DNA of 64,000 bases from Minwuia sp. (GTDB taxonomy: Bacteria; Pseudomonadota; Alphaproteobacteria; Minwuiales; Minwuiaceae), in NCBI GenBank assembly GCA_029210175.1, contig JARGPL010000019.1, forward strand, positions 186,001 through 250,000, read 5' to 3'. This document shows positions 17,079 through 25,763 of this stretch, in pieces. Below the pieces are notes generated by a model. That model was not told where the DNA came from. It saw only the letters and a program-made list of their open reading frames with translations, and did no database searches. Every line of letters begins with the position of its first letter. Position 1 is the stretch's first letter. The translations under genes and the position numbers were made by a program.

Positions 17079-17111
17079 CCGCGGAAAAGGGCTCTTGGAA
17101 CACGGTGGCCA

Positions 17112-17340
17112 ATGCTGCTGCCGAACCAGGTCGATGAGCGATGGTCGTTCGATGAAGCACGATCCCAGATCACAGCGTGGAAGGAGGACTACAACCGAAA
17201 CAGACCCCACTCATCATTGGACAACCTCACGCCCGACGAGTTCGCAAGGAAAACGGCATTGCAGAAACAGGCTGCATGAGGCCAGAAACAAACCCATGGA
17301 CTCTCACAAACCGAAAAGCAAACATGGGTCTCAGGTCAGA
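17112..17340 (+). mobile_element. IS3-family insertion sequence remnant (transposase C-terminus and right end)
   Basis: The frame ending at 17279 reads WSFDEARSQITAWKEDYNRN then RPHSSLDNLTPDEFARK. This is the C-terminal signature of IS3-family OrfB DDE transposases (ARxxIxxWxxDYNxxRPHSSL). Only about the last 50 residues remain; the DDE core and OrfA are absent. The following 60 bp (ATGGACTCTCAC ... GGTCTCAGGTCA) look like the right terminal end of such an element, ending near 17340. No left end was found, so the element is dead. Confidence 0.75.
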
Positions 17341-17391
17341 AGTTGCTGAACAGATGCGCGCCATCCAACAGCCACAAGGGAGTTGCCGAAA

Positions 17392-18126
17392 ATGCCGGTT
17401 CTCGAGCGCGAAGGCGCGCGAATTCATTACGAAACACAGGGTGAGGGCTTTCCGTTGCTGCTGCTGGCATCAGGTGGCATGCGGTCCTCCATTCCCTACT
17501 GGGGCAAGGCCCCCTGGAACCCGCTGGCGCGTGCGATGCCCGGGTATCGGCTGATCGCGATGGATCAGCGCAATGCGGGGCAGTCGACGGCACCGATCAC
17601 GGCGGCCAACGGTTGGCAGACCTATCTGGATGACCAGATCGCGTTGCTCGATCATCTGGGCATCGACCGGTTTCATGTGGCCGGCATGTGCATCGGCGGG
17701 TCCTTCATCATGGAACTGGTGAAGGCGATACCGGACCGCGTCATGTCCGGTGTGATGCTGCAACCCATCGGGTTTTCCGACAATCAGCAGACATTCCTCG
17801 ACATGTTCGATGACTGGGCCATGGAACAGCGCCCAGATCACCCGACCGTCAGTGATACCGACTGGTCCACCTTCCGACACGCCATGTTCGGCAGCGAGGA
17901 TCTGCTGTTCAACGCGACGGAGGCAGATGTCGCCGCCTGCCGCACGCCGCTGCTCGTCCTGATGGGGCAGGATGTCTATCACCCGGAATTCACGTCCCGC
18001 CGCATTGTCGAGTGCGCCCCTGACGCGACCCTGATCGAACAATGGAAGGGACCGGGCGACATCGAGGACACGCATGCGGCCATCATGACGTTCCTGGCGG
18101 CGCATACGCCGCCAGCGTCTGCCTAG
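17392..18126 (+). CDS. Alpha/beta hydrolase with a Cys nucleophile elbow
   Basis: The 244-aa protein has the alpha/beta-hydrolase pattern: an N-terminal strand RIHYETQGEGFPLLLLASGG, MDQRNAGQS, the nucleophile elbow VAGMCIGGSFIMEL, an acid candidate in MGQDVYHPEF, and a His candidate in IEDTHAAIM. In the G-x-nucleophile-x-G elbow the central residue is Cys (about residue 100) instead of Ser, as in dienelactone-hydrolase-like enzymes. The ATG at 17392 has AAGGGAG upstream. A TTG at 17383 is less likely. The gene begins about 50 bp after the IS3 remnant. The substrate is unknown. Confidence 0.82.
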   Translation: MPVLEREGARIHYETQGEGFPLLLLASGGMRSSIPYWGKAPWNPLARAMPGYRLIAMDQRNAGQSTAPITAANGWQTYLDDQIALLDHLGIDRFHVAGMCIGGSFIMELVKAIPDRVMSGVMLQPIGFSDNQQTFLDMFDDWAMEQRPDHPTVSDTDWSTFRHAMFGSEDLLFNATEADVAACRTPLLVLMGQDVYHPEFTSRRIVECAPDATLIEQWKGPGDIEDTHAAIMTFLAAHTPPASA

Positions 18127-18186
18127 AACGATCCACGGGTGGATGGCATCACGGGCCGGTGCGATTCCATCAATCGATGGACCGGT

Positions 18187-19029
18187 CTAGAACGTGTAGC
18201 TGACAAACAGACCGCCGCCGAACTGGTTGGCGGAACCGCGTTCCTTGACCAGTGAGGAATCGGCCGCATCCCCGGTCAGACGGTCGTAGCCTGCGAACCA
18301 GGTGACAGCGACGCGCTGCGTCACCAGATAGGTCAGCGACCCGCCAATGCCGTAGGACAACAAGCCCCCGTCCGCGTCGAATGCGGTCAGGCCGGATGCT
18401 GCAGCCTGTGCCGCATTCACGTCGAAATAGGTGCTCATGTAGTTGGAGCTGCCAAACGCCAGTTCAGGACCAAAGGTCACGATCGCCCGGCTCTGACCCA
18501 GCTTGAAGGCGCGCTTGTACTTCAGTTCCGCATCGCCGATCAGCCCTTCGTGACCACCGATGCCCTGCCGCAGCTCCAGCTTTGCAGCCACATTGGCATA
18601 GGTATATTCGACGAACCCACCCAGTTCGAACGTGCCGTCCACGTCACCCAGACCGCGCAGGTCATTGGTGTCGCCATCGCTCAGGCTGAACGGACTGCTG
18701 CCGTCCTCATCCCGGCCGAAGTCGTATTTCAGGATCGGCCCGGCCCGCCAGCCATCCGCGTTGATCACATTGTAGCCGACGCCCTGACCGACCGACGCGA
18801 AGAAGCGATCCGACCACGCCACGCGAATATCGGGCACGACACTGAGGCTGTAGGCATTGTCCCCCAGATACTTCGGAGCGGCGATGGCGCCCAGCCCGAC
18901 GGAAAACTGCCAGCCAGCGGGCTTCGGCGGCTTGGCCTGCGGTCCCTCTGCGGCAGCAATCTGCGGTACTGTGGCCAACATCGCGAGGCCAAGCCCCCCC
19001 GCCAGCAACCGGGGCATCGTTCCAAACAT
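18187..19029 (-). CDS. MipA/OmpV family outer-membrane protein
   Basis: The product has a signal peptide (GLGLAMLATVPQIAAAEG), then the family opening WQFSVGLGAIAAPKYLGDNAYSLSVVP, repeated beta strands, the EYTYANVAAKLELRQGIGGHEG block, and a terminal Phe in FGGGLFVSYTF. MipA/OmpV proteins are outer-membrane barrels; E. coli MipA scaffolds murein synthases. At 280 aa from the ATG at 19029, which has GGAGAG upstream, the length is typical. It lies downstream of the decayed EamA gene on the same strand. Confidence 0.9.
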   Translation of the reverse strand: MFGTMPRLLAGGLGLAMLATVPQIAAAEGPQAKPPKPAGWQFSVGLGAIAAPKYLGDNAYSLSVVPDIRVAWSDRFFASVGQGVGYNVINADGWRAGPILKYDFGRDEDGSSPFSLSDGDTNDLRGLGDVDGTFELGGFVEYTYANVAAKLELRQGIGGHEGLIGDAELKYKRAFKLGQSRAIVTFGPELAFGSSNYMSTYFDVNAAQAAASGLTAFDADGGLLSYGIGGSLTYLVTQRVAVTWFAGYDRLTGDAADSSLVKERGSANQFGGGLFVSYTF

Positions 19030-19134
19030 CAAAACTCTCCGTCCGCTACCAGAATCACGTCGATCATGTCGTATCGCGCAAGTGGGGTGACGTGAACGTT
19101 AATCAAGACAGAAGGCGCGTTTGTCACAGGTATT

Positions 19135-19805
19135 TCATGATGTTGGCGGCAGGAGGCGTTTCCGGCTGGCCTTGCCCGGCAGCATGACCAGAGCCACGCC
19201 GACCGCCGCGATGCCTCCCTGCGCTGGATCATGGTCGTCAGCAGGATCATGGTGATCAGCGACAGCACGACGACGATGCAGGCCAGGGACGCGACGAAGG
19301 CCCAGGCCACGCCCTCTGCGCTGCCCAGCCCCGACGACAGCTTGTGCGAGACGACCAGCCCGGCCCCGGCCAGCCCGCCCCCCGCCAGCCCCAACGCCAG
19401 ACCGAGCCACAGCCGCCGCGCCACACGCTCCCCCAGCAACGGCCCGACCAGCGCAGCCGTGATCACGGGTTGCAGGCAGACAATCAGGGCCGCAGTGCCT
19501 GCGCCAACGCCCTTTCCCAGTGCCAGCCATGATCCGGCGAAGTAGATCGCCTGCAACATGACCCCGGCGGTGGCGATGTGGCGGACCTCCGCCCATGTCT
19601 TCGGCCAGGGCGCCCGCATGACCAGCGCCAGCCCGGTCATCAGCACCGTGACGATGGCATAGCGCAGGCTGAGGTAGGTCAGCGTCTCCGCATCCGCCAG
19701 TCCCGCCTTGGCGGCAATGAAACCGCTGCTCCACAACAGCACGAACACGGCAGGCGCAAAGGCAAGAAGCAGGTCGGTGCGGTGGGCGCGGGCCGTATCG
19801 TTCAT
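19135..19805 (-). pseudogene. Decayed EamA/DMT-family transporter, internal deletion with frameshift
   Basis: From the ATG at 19805 the first EamA repeat is normal (FAPAVFVLLWSSGFIAAKAGL, RHIATAGVMLQAIYFAGSW, AALIVCLQPVITAALVGPLLGE). The frame then jumps from SLITMILLTTMIQRREAS into an unrelated tail. The expected end of a DMT protein (GGIAAVGVALVMLPGK) continues in a second frame that stops at 19135. The segment missing at about 19213 would encode most of the second EamA repeat (roughly 70-80 residues against a normal ~300 aa). The gene is therefore judged inactive. The intact family exports metabolites such as amino acids. Confidence 0.75.
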
Positions 19806-19923
19806 GATTGCGGGAACGCCTTGGATGCGTGAGCTGATGGATGCTTCCAAAGCATCATCGGCAGGTGTGCCGCAAACACCGGTTCCCGTCTACTGCCGCA
19901 GAACGCAAGTGTGCCCGAACCAC

Positions 19924-20397
19924 TCAGCCCTTCAACCGCCGCGCCGCCTGCCGCAGCACATCGCGATCGCCACGCTGCCATGTCACAGTCAACCGGTAGC
20001 GGGTGATCCGCCACCCCGCCGGGCGACGGGCAAGGTCGATGTCGTAATGGCCGCCGATCAGGTAGTCGGGGTCGCCGCGCGCGCCTGACAGATGATGCAT
20101 GGCCTGCAGATAGGCGTTCAGATGCGCTGTATCGCCCTTGATCGCATGCACGTGATTGCCGATGAGGTGCTGAGTCGTGGTCAGGCCACAGATGGTCTGG
20201 CGCATGACCTCGATCCAGTCCGACCGTGCGCCGGACCAGGGCTTGCCCCCAAGGGTCGAGAAATCGGACTCCAGCGTGTCATCGAAGACCTGGTCCAGCA
20301 GCGCGAAATCCCTGGTGTCGATCGCCGTGGCATAGCGGTGCATGATATCGCTGATCGCCATCCGGTCGATCACGGTCGCGAGATCCATTGCCGTCAT
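19924..20397 (-). CDS. SnoaL-like / NTF2-fold protein
   Basis: The 157-aa protein reads DLATVIDRMAISDIMHRYAT and AIDTRDFALLDQVFDDTLES, the standard opening of SnoaL_4-type NTF2-fold proteins (I...Y..aiD..d...l...F..D). The later TQHLIGNHVHAIKGDTAHLNAY and GHYDIDLARRPAGWRITRY match the strand order of the fold. Members include dehydratases, isomerases and non-enzymatic ligand binders, so no reaction is assigned. The ATG at 20397 has GGGGAG upstream and is preferred to an upstream start at 20436. Confidence 0.8.
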   Translation of the reverse strand: MTAMDLATVIDRMAISDIMHRYATAIDTRDFALLDQVFDDTLESDFSTLGGKPWSGARSDWIEVMRQTICGLTTTQHLIGNHVHAIKGDTAHLNAYLQAMHHLSGARGDPDYLIGGHYDIDLARRPAGWRITRYRLTVTWQRGDRDVLRQAARRLKG

Positions 20398-20496
20398 GAT
20401 GAACTCCCCATTCTCCCAAAAAAATCCGCTCAACACATCGCAGGTCCGTGACAGGTGCCGGCCCGTGTCGTGAAAGGCCGGCGCGGCCGGAGCCGT

Positions 20497-21363
20497 TCAG
20501 CCCCGAAACAGCCGCGTCAGTTCAGGCACGTAGGCGTCACCCTGCCCCGCAGATGCCTGCGCCCCCATGGCGGCAGAGACACCATCCGCAATGGCACGGC
20601 TTCCCGCCCCCGCGCCCGCCATCTCCCGATAATAGTCGATGTCCTTTGTTGCGTTTCCGATGGTGAAAGGCACATCGCTGGCGTCGCCCGTCAGGATGCA
20701 TTTCCGCAGCCGTTCCAGCGCCATCCCGGCGCCACCCCCCCTGGCCAGCACATCGACGAAGACCTGCGGGTCCACCCCCGCCTCCGCGGCCTGCGCCGCA
20801 GCCTCCGCCAGCAGCGCCATATGGCCGATGGACACGAAGTTGTGCAGCAGCTTCATGCGGTGTCCGAAGCCGACGCCGCCGACATGGTCGATATTCTCGG
20901 TGAAGGTATCCAGCACCGGTCGGGCCGCTTCCAGTACATCGGCCTCCCCGCCGACGAGTATGTTCAACGTCCCCTCATGCGCCTGCTTTGCCAGCCGTGT
21001 CATCGGCGCATCGAGAAACCGCCCCCCGGCCTCCATCACCATCGCCGCCATGCGCTCGGTCGATTCCGGCAGCGCGGTGGAACAGTCCACCACGATGGTT
21101 CCGGGCTTCAGCGCGGCGATCACTCCCGCCTCCCCTGTCAGCACCGCCTCCACCTGCGGCGAACCCGTGACGCAGAGGATCACCAGATCGACCGCCGCCG
21201 CAACGGCTCCGGGCGTGCCGCGCTGCTCCGCCCCCATCCCGATCAGATCATCGACCGGCTGGTTGCCGCGATGGTCCAGCATGATCACCGGGAACCCGCC
21301 CTTGAGCACATTCAGGGCGATCCCGTGGCCCATCAGCCCCACACCGATTATCCCGACTTGCAT
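20497..21363 (-). CDS. NAD(P)-dependent oxidoreductase, 3-hydroxyisobutyrate dehydrogenase family
   Basis: The N-terminus MQVGIIGVGLMGHGIALNVL is the Rossmann dinucleotide site of the beta-hydroxyacid dehydrogenase family. The substrate-binding motif DAPMTR and the catalytic-Lys block GHRMKLLHNFVSIG are present, followed by the all-helical C-terminal domain. At 288 aa it is of normal length. Such enzymes oxidise short beta-hydroxyacids or reduce semialdehydes. The exact substrate cannot be told. A second paralogue lies at 48848-49672. It follows on the strand upstream of the SnoaL-like gene with a 100-bp gap. Confidence 0.9.
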   Translation of the reverse strand: MQVGIIGVGLMGHGIALNVLKGGFPVIMLDHRGNQPVDDLIGMGAEQRGTPGAVAAAVDLVILCVTGSPQVEAVLTGEAGVIAALKPGTIVVDCSTALPESTERMAAMVMEAGGRFLDAPMTRLAKQAHEGTLNILVGGEADVLEAARPVLDTFTENIDHVGGVGFGHRMKLLHNFVSIGHMALLAEAAAQAAEAGVDPQVFVDVLARGGGAGMALERLRKCILTGDASDVPFTIGNATKDIDYYREMAGAGAGSRAIADGVSAAMGAQASAGQGDAYVPELTRLFRG

Positions 21364-21622
21364 GACCCGTTCCTCCCCCTGTCAACGCCGCTGCCCCTGA
21401 ATGTAGCCGAGCGATCTGCCCGCACGCCAGCACAGCGGCACCGGCTGTGCGTCGCCAGGGGTTGTTTGCGGCGACTGGCGCAGCGCGGCAGACTCGCCAC
21501 CTGCATGAGGGCCTTTTCCAGCGACAGCGAGAGAGATAGTAAAGGACGGCATCGGGCGTTAACGGTTCAGATGGCAATATGATGCAGGCTCAATCCAGGA
21601 ACGTGACGGCAGGGCGGGTTTC

Positions 21623-22276
21623 ATGAAACATCTGATCAGGGTCATGCTGATCCTGGGGTCGATCTTTGCCGCCGTCTTCGTCGCGGGCCACCTGCTGGGC
21701 ATCCTGACCACCGACAATGTTCGCAGCTGGCTGGAACAGGCGCAGTCCATCGACCCGCTCTGGGTCGCCGGACTGGTTGTTGCCCTGTTGTTCATCGACC
21801 TGTTCATCACCGTGCCAACCCTGACCCTGACGATCCTGGCAGGCTTCTTCCTGGGCTTTCCGGCAGGCGCGTCAGCCGCATTTGTCGGTGTCACGTCGGC
21901 AGCGTTCGGTGGCTATTGCATCAGCCGACGATGGGGCGACCCGGCGATCCGGCTCATCCTGAAGGAAGAAGTGGCGCGCGAAGAATTTGCCGCCGCCTTT
22001 CGCAGCAATGGCCCGGTCATGATCATGCTCTCGCGGGCCTTGCCCATGCTGCCGGAAATCACCGCCTGCATGGCCGGTGTCACCCGCATGCCGCCGCTGA
22101 GATATGCGGCATTCTTCCTGATCGGCAATCTGCCCTACATTCTGGTGGCCGCCTATGCGGGGTCGGTCAGTTCCCTCGAGGCCCCGCAACCGGCCATCTA
22201 CACCGCGCTGGTGCTCTACGGAATTCTCTGGACGGGTTGGTATTTCCTCCGCCGACGCAGGGTTGCCGCGCGATAG
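21623..22276 (+). CDS. TVP38/TMEM64 (VTT/DedA-like) membrane protein
   Basis: The 217-aa protein has five to six hydrophobic segments and the VTT-domain signature: TVPTLTLTILAGFFLGFPAGASAAFVG followed by the loop block FRSNGPVMIMLSRALPMLPEITACMAGVTRMPPLRYA. It ends with a basic tail (FLRRRRVAAR). DedA/VTT proteins act in membrane lipid scrambling or transport and membrane homeostasis; a role here is inferred only from family. About 260 bp upstream, to the divergent dehydrogenase, hold the promoter. No other gene was seen there. Confidence 0.88.
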   Translation: MKHLIRVMLILGSIFAAVFVAGHLLGILTTDNVRSWLEQAQSIDPLWVAGLVVALLFIDLFITVPTLTLTILAGFFLGFPAGASAAFVGVTSAAFGGYCISRRWGDPAIRLILKEEVAREEFAAAFRSNGPVMIMLSRALPMLPEITACMAGVTRMPPLRYAAFFLIGNLPYILVAAYAGSVSSLEAPQPAIYTALVLYGILWTGWYFLRRRRVAAR

Positions 22277-22291
22277 CCGGAGCATGCGTGG

Positions 22292-22354
22292 TCGGCCGCA
22301 GTGCTTCGCGGACGGCCTCATGTCTCTGGTCTGACCCGCTGAACGGATCAGACG
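22292..22354. repeat. Structured intergenic repeat, copy A
   Basis: This 63-bp segment between two convergent genes matches copy B at 26391-26456. Both contain GACGGCCTC-N-TGTCTCT followed by CCCG-Y-TGAACGG-R-TCAG. Copy A can form two hairpins: GGCCGC with GCGG/GGCC, and GTCTGA with TCAGAC around the CCG/CGG stem. No T-tract follows, so it is not an obvious intrinsic terminator. Confidence 0.65.
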
Positions 22355-22415
22355 CCAACGGTTACAGGAAACCTGCAGGGGTCACAGTCGAGGTGGAATG
22401 TCGTCCTGATACGGC

Positions 22416-23468
22416 TCATGCGGGCTTTTCGAGGACGACCAGCTTTGTCATCGCCGGAATGAGGCTTTGTCCGCCGCTGGTCTCGAACCCGATCTCGCGG
22501 CCCTTGGCAATCAGCCAGCCCACCGATAGCGAGCGCGCCTCCGGCGTGAACGCCATGTGCTGGAGTTGCCAGAGCGCCGCCAAGGGCGGCCCCGACCGAT
22601 CTTCATCGACCATGAAATCATGTATCAACAGCTTGCCGCCGGGCGCCAGCGCGGCAAAGGCCTTGTCCAGCAGGGTTTCGACAGCGCCGCCCGGAACACC
22701 GCTCAGCAAGTAGGACATCAGGATGGCATCCTGCTCACCCGGCCATGCGGTCTCCACCGCGTTGCCCGGAATATAGCGAACACGATCAACCAGATCAGCG
22801 TCGGCGATGAAACGCCAGCCGATCTCGGCCACGTTCGGAAAGTCGATGATGGTCGAGTGCAGGTCCTCGTAAGCCTTGCACAGACTGATTGTCATGGCCC
22901 CGGTTCCGCCACCGACATCCAGCAGGCTGGTTGCGCCCGACAGATCGACCAGCCGTGCGAGCGTACGTCCGGGACCGAGCGACCCCGCATGCTGGCTTTC
23001 GGAATAGACCGACGCCTGCTCCTCATCTGCCATCCAGTGACGGTAGGACGAGATGGCTTCATCAGGCAGGTCGTCCTTCATCACGGCATTCAGCTGCAAC
23101 AGAAACGGGTACATCTGCTGGTCGATCTGATAACGCAGGTAATCGCCGAAATCGTACTTGGAGTGCTTCGACAGGAAATTCTGGGCCGCCGGGGAATTCT
23201 GCAGGCGCCATTCGTCAGCCCAGGTCAGGATGCCGATACTCGCAAGCGCTGTCGTCAGCATGACGATCCTGTTCACGGGAACGCCAGTGGCTGTGGAAAG
23301 CTCTTCGGGCGTTTTCGGCTGATCTGCCAACTCCGTGAAGAGGTCAATGTGCAGCCCTGCAAAGAGGGCCTTGGACGCCATGAAGCTGAAAGCGATGGTC
23401 GAAAGCTGTTCTGCGGTTTCCACGCATTGCACGTCATCCGACGTCATATCGTCCGCTTGCACGGTCAT
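22416..23468 (-). CDS. SAM-dependent O-methyltransferase (acetylserotonin-OMT-like)
   Basis: The 350-aa protein has the two-part layout of plant/bacterial small-molecule O-methyltransferases. An N-terminal winged-helix dimerisation domain (LFTELADQPKTPEELSTATG) is followed by a Rossmann SAM domain with TSLLDVGGGTGAMTISLCKA, STIIDFPNVAE and the catalytic-region segment GGKLLIHDFMVDE. Relatives include hydroxyneurosporene and bacteriochlorophyll methyltransferases and polyketide tailoring enzymes. No pigment or polyketide genes are nearby, so the substrate is unknown. The start at MTVQADD gives a plausible acidic leader. Confidence 0.87.
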   Translation of the reverse strand: MTVQADDMTSDDVQCVETAEQLSTIAFSFMASKALFAGLHIDLFTELADQPKTPEELSTATGVPVNRIVMLTTALASIGILTWADEWRLQNSPAAQNFLSKHSKYDFGDYLRYQIDQQMYPFLLQLNAVMKDDLPDEAISSYRHWMADEEQASVYSESQHAGSLGPGRTLARLVDLSGATSLLDVGGGTGAMTISLCKAYEDLHSTIIDFPNVAEIGWRFIADADLVDRVRYIPGNAVETAWPGEQDAILMSYLLSGVPGGAVETLLDKAFAALAPGGKLLIHDFMVDEDRSGPPLAALWQLQHMAFTPEARSLSVGWLIAKGREIGFETSGGQSLIPAMTKLVVLEKPA

Positions 23469-24287
23469 GCTTGAACTCCTGCTGTTTTGCTGATGCGAAA
23501 AGCATAGGCAGGAAATTTGTGCGGCGCAACATGTGGTCCCCGTTCCGCAAAATTATCCACGAATTCTAGAGCACTAATTGAATTTCCGAAAAAATGGGAT
23601 CAATTTCTTCATGAATACTTCTATGTATAGAATTCTTTATATTTTGAATTCATGGCCGTTTCCACTATTTCAAATATATCAAATAATTTTTCTACGCATA
23701 AATCGAATTATGGTGTCTCAAATTCCTAATCTGAAATTCAAACAACCAAATCACGGAAAATTCCCTGCATGTCATCGTTCATACTGCGGGTCACTTATTA
23801 CAGGAACATGCAAAATATGGCGACTGTCTGCCAAGAATTTCCGGTCCGACAGGTATCAGGCATGATATGATATTGTGATCATGCCCAACCCGTTCTTTTC
23901 AGAATGCTGGAACATACAGAAAAATGCCACCTGCAGTCTTCCGTTGATTGCTCGTGTTCGCCGCGTGACCTGATGTCGGGTCAGCACGACCGGTCTGCAC
24001 GGCGTTCTGACCGACCGGCTCCGTCGCTTGATCCAGGCACCTGAGTCCGCGCCCAGCGCCACCACACGCATCTTCCTGCCGCTGGGTTTCACTCTGGTGG
24101 CGGTGATCGTTCTTCTGGTGACGACAAAGCCGTTTTGAGCGAAGTTGGTTGCGGTTGGCCGAATTAACGAGACAGGTCGTGCCGCCGACGGAAATGCACG
24201 CCGAGACTTCCAGACGATCCGGGGACATATGCAGGCCGGGTGTCACGGGCCACCGACGCATCAAGATATTTTCGGCCAGTACGGGAA
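23469..24287. other. 820-bp gap: AT-rich tract and gene fragments
   Basis: About 23560-23790 is AT-rich, and a 95-codon plus-strand ORF there has no RBS or family pattern, so it is not called. At about 23975-24138 the plus strand reads LRRLIQAPESAPSATTRIF then LPLGFTLVAVIVLLVTTKPF and stops. This is a probable C-terminal fragment ending in a membrane helix, without a start codon. A near-match DnaA box (TTATCCACG) lies at 23553-23561 as a single copy. The gap looks like decayed DNA. Confidence 0.5.
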
Positions 24288-24320
24288 GCGGCCATCCATT
24301 GGTTTCTCAAGGATGGCCGC
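24288..24320 (-). terminator. Stem-loop after the HupE-module operon
   Basis: A perfect 10-bp inverted repeat (GCGGCCATCC / GGATGGCCGC) with a 13-nt loop lies 10 bp beyond the stop of the last gene of the minus-strand operon. There is no U-tract, so it is either a Rho-assisted end or an RNA 3'-stabilising stem. Confidence 0.5.
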
Positions 24321-24329
24321 CCGTACATA

Positions 24330-24944
24330 TCACTTGCTCCGAACGATACCTTCGTACTGACCACGCAGTTTGAGTATCACTGTCACGTCAGCCTTGTCCC
24401 GGTTGCGCCAGAACCAGCCATGTTCTCCGGCAAACGGAGCCTTGATGCTGCCTTCACCGGAAGTCGCGCCACGGCCCCGCTCGTAATCAACCGATTGACC
24501 GTTGGCATGGGCGTGCAGATCGAAATTGACCCGGCCGCCTGTCGCCGTCCAAGCATATGCAAGTACGGCTCCTTCCTTCATTACGGCCTTTGTTTCGACC
24601 CCTTCTCCGGGTGTCAGGGTAAATTTGACCTCGTCTTTCCAAGCCTCCTGCGCCTGCGCCGTTGAAAGGAACATGCCGAGTACGGAATCCACCAATGTCC
24701 ATTCCTGATGATCACCGTACATGGAGTGATCTGCCTTCGCTTCTGACTCCAGTTGTTGCTTGATTTCACCCATTTCAGTGAGACCGAGGACCCGGCCCAC
24801 GCCTGTGGGGTCGATAGCATATTCCGCAGGCAGGACGACCGTTGTGATGATCGCTGCTGCCACGACAACCGCGACAAGGGCCGAGCGCATTAACCTGGCC
24901 GGGCTGGGAAGGTCTTCGAATTTGGGTTGAGGTACATTGTGCAT
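24330..24944 (-). CDS. Single-pass membrane-anchored protein of the HupE module
   Basis: The 204-aa product has a short cytosolic start (MHNVPQPKFEDLPSP), one membrane helix (LVAVVVAAAIITTVVLP), and a periplasmic domain containing WKDEVKFTLTPGEGVETKAV, AYAWTATGGRVNFDLHAHA and AGEHGWFWRNRDKADVTV. This matches what databases call a transmembrane anchor protein next to HupE/UreJ; the function is not established. The ATG at 24944 is preferred because GGAGATCAAG precedes it and it clears the hupE stop by 16 bp. Upstream ATGs at 24974 and 24980 overlap hupE. The HxH and W-rich region could bind a metal or contact the transporter. Confidence 0.75.
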   Translation of the reverse strand: MHNVPQPKFEDLPSPARLMRSALVAVVVAAAIITTVVLPAEYAIDPTGVGRVLGLTEMGEIKQQLESEAKADHSMYGDHQEWTLVDSVLGMFLSTAQAQEAWKDEVKFTLTPGEGVETKAVMKEGAVLAYAWTATGGRVNFDLHAHANGQSVDYERGRGATSGEGSIKAPFAGEHGWFWRNRDKADVTVILKLRGQYEGIVRSK

Positions 24945-24960
24945 CTTGATCTCCAGTTTA

Positions 24961-25704
24961 TCAGGTGTGGCCATGGCCAAAGAATCCAGCCAGTTGCTGG
25001 CCGATCAGCAGCACGCCGAGAAACACCATCACGATATTCGCAACGGTGGCCTGTCGCATGAAATTCGGGCTTCTCCGCCAGTACCCCATGACGATCAGGA
25101 TTACTGCAAGGGCAAGGATCTGCCCAACCTCGACGCCCACGTTGAAAGCAATCAGGTTGGCGAGAAGACCATCCTCGGCAATCCGGTACTCCAGTATCTT
25201 GGACGCGAGTCCGGTGCCGTGGAACAGACCGAAGACAAGCGTCGCTGCCTTGGTGTTTGGCTGAAACCCGAGCCATTTCTGGTAATAGCCAAGGTTGTCG
25301 AGCGCCTTGTAGACGACCGAAAATCCAATGATTGCGTCGATCAGGTAGGCGTTTATGCCCCAGCCATACCAGACACCCAAAAGCATGGTGATGGAGTGAC
25401 CAACAGCGAAGAGGCTGACATAGATCGCGACATCTTTCATGTAGTACAGAAAGAAAACGACCCCCAGAAGGAACAGGATATGGTCATACCCTGTCATCAT
25501 GTGTTTCGCGCCAAGATAAATGAATGAGATGATGTGCACCCCATAAATTTCCTGGATATAGCCAGCGTCACCAGGCGTTACATTGTGGGCATTGGCCGTA
25601 GTTGCCAAAGCAAGAAGAGTAATCAGGGCAGCAGCGCCAAGCATCAAGTGACGACGCACATGTTGCGACGCACCCCCTGATCCGAAAGATCGGTTGTTCA
25701 TCAT
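24961..25704 (-). CDS. HupE/UreJ-type membrane protein, probable metal permease
   Basis: The protein begins with a cleavable signal (LITLLALATTANAHN) and has about six further hydrophobic helices. Family motifs include LGAKHMMTGYDHILFLLGV, VGHSITMLL, and VFGLFHGTGLAS, whose His and Asp residues are placed inside membrane segments as in nickel/cobalt permeases of the HupE/UreJ group. The C-terminus is GFFGHGHT. Adjacent ATGs at 25704 and 25701 follow GGAAACAACAG. It lies between a His-rich secreted protein and a membrane-anchored protein, which supports metal uptake or sensing. Whether the metal is Ni, Co, Zn or Cu is not evident. Confidence 0.82.
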   Translation of the reverse strand: MMNNRSFGSGGASQHVRRHLMLGAAALITLLALATTANAHNVTPGDAGYIQEIYGVHIISFIYLGAKHMMTGYDHILFLLGVVFFLYYMKDVAIYVSLFAVGHSITMLLGVWYGWGINAYLIDAIIGFSVVYKALDNLGYYQKWLGFQPNTKAATLVFGLFHGTGLASKILEYRIAEDGLLANLIAFNVGVEVGQILALAVILIVMGYWRRSPNFMRQATVANIVMVFLGVLLIGQQLAGFFGHGHT

Positions 25705-25763
25705 TCTGTTGTTTCCGCATATTTGAAGAGTGTGAATTTCTGCGCCCGCAAGGACGCACGGCA

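Noticed and set aside
23553-23790. Possible replication origin: near-match DnaA box beside an AT-rich tract
   Set aside because: Only one imperfect box (TTATCCACG) was found, with no dnaA, hemE, parA or repeat array nearby, so an origin is not supported despite the parS-like site at 48811.
23578-23865. 95-codon ORF in the AT-rich gap
   Set aside because: No ribosome binding site, no family motif and residue composition that simply mirrors AT-rich DNA.
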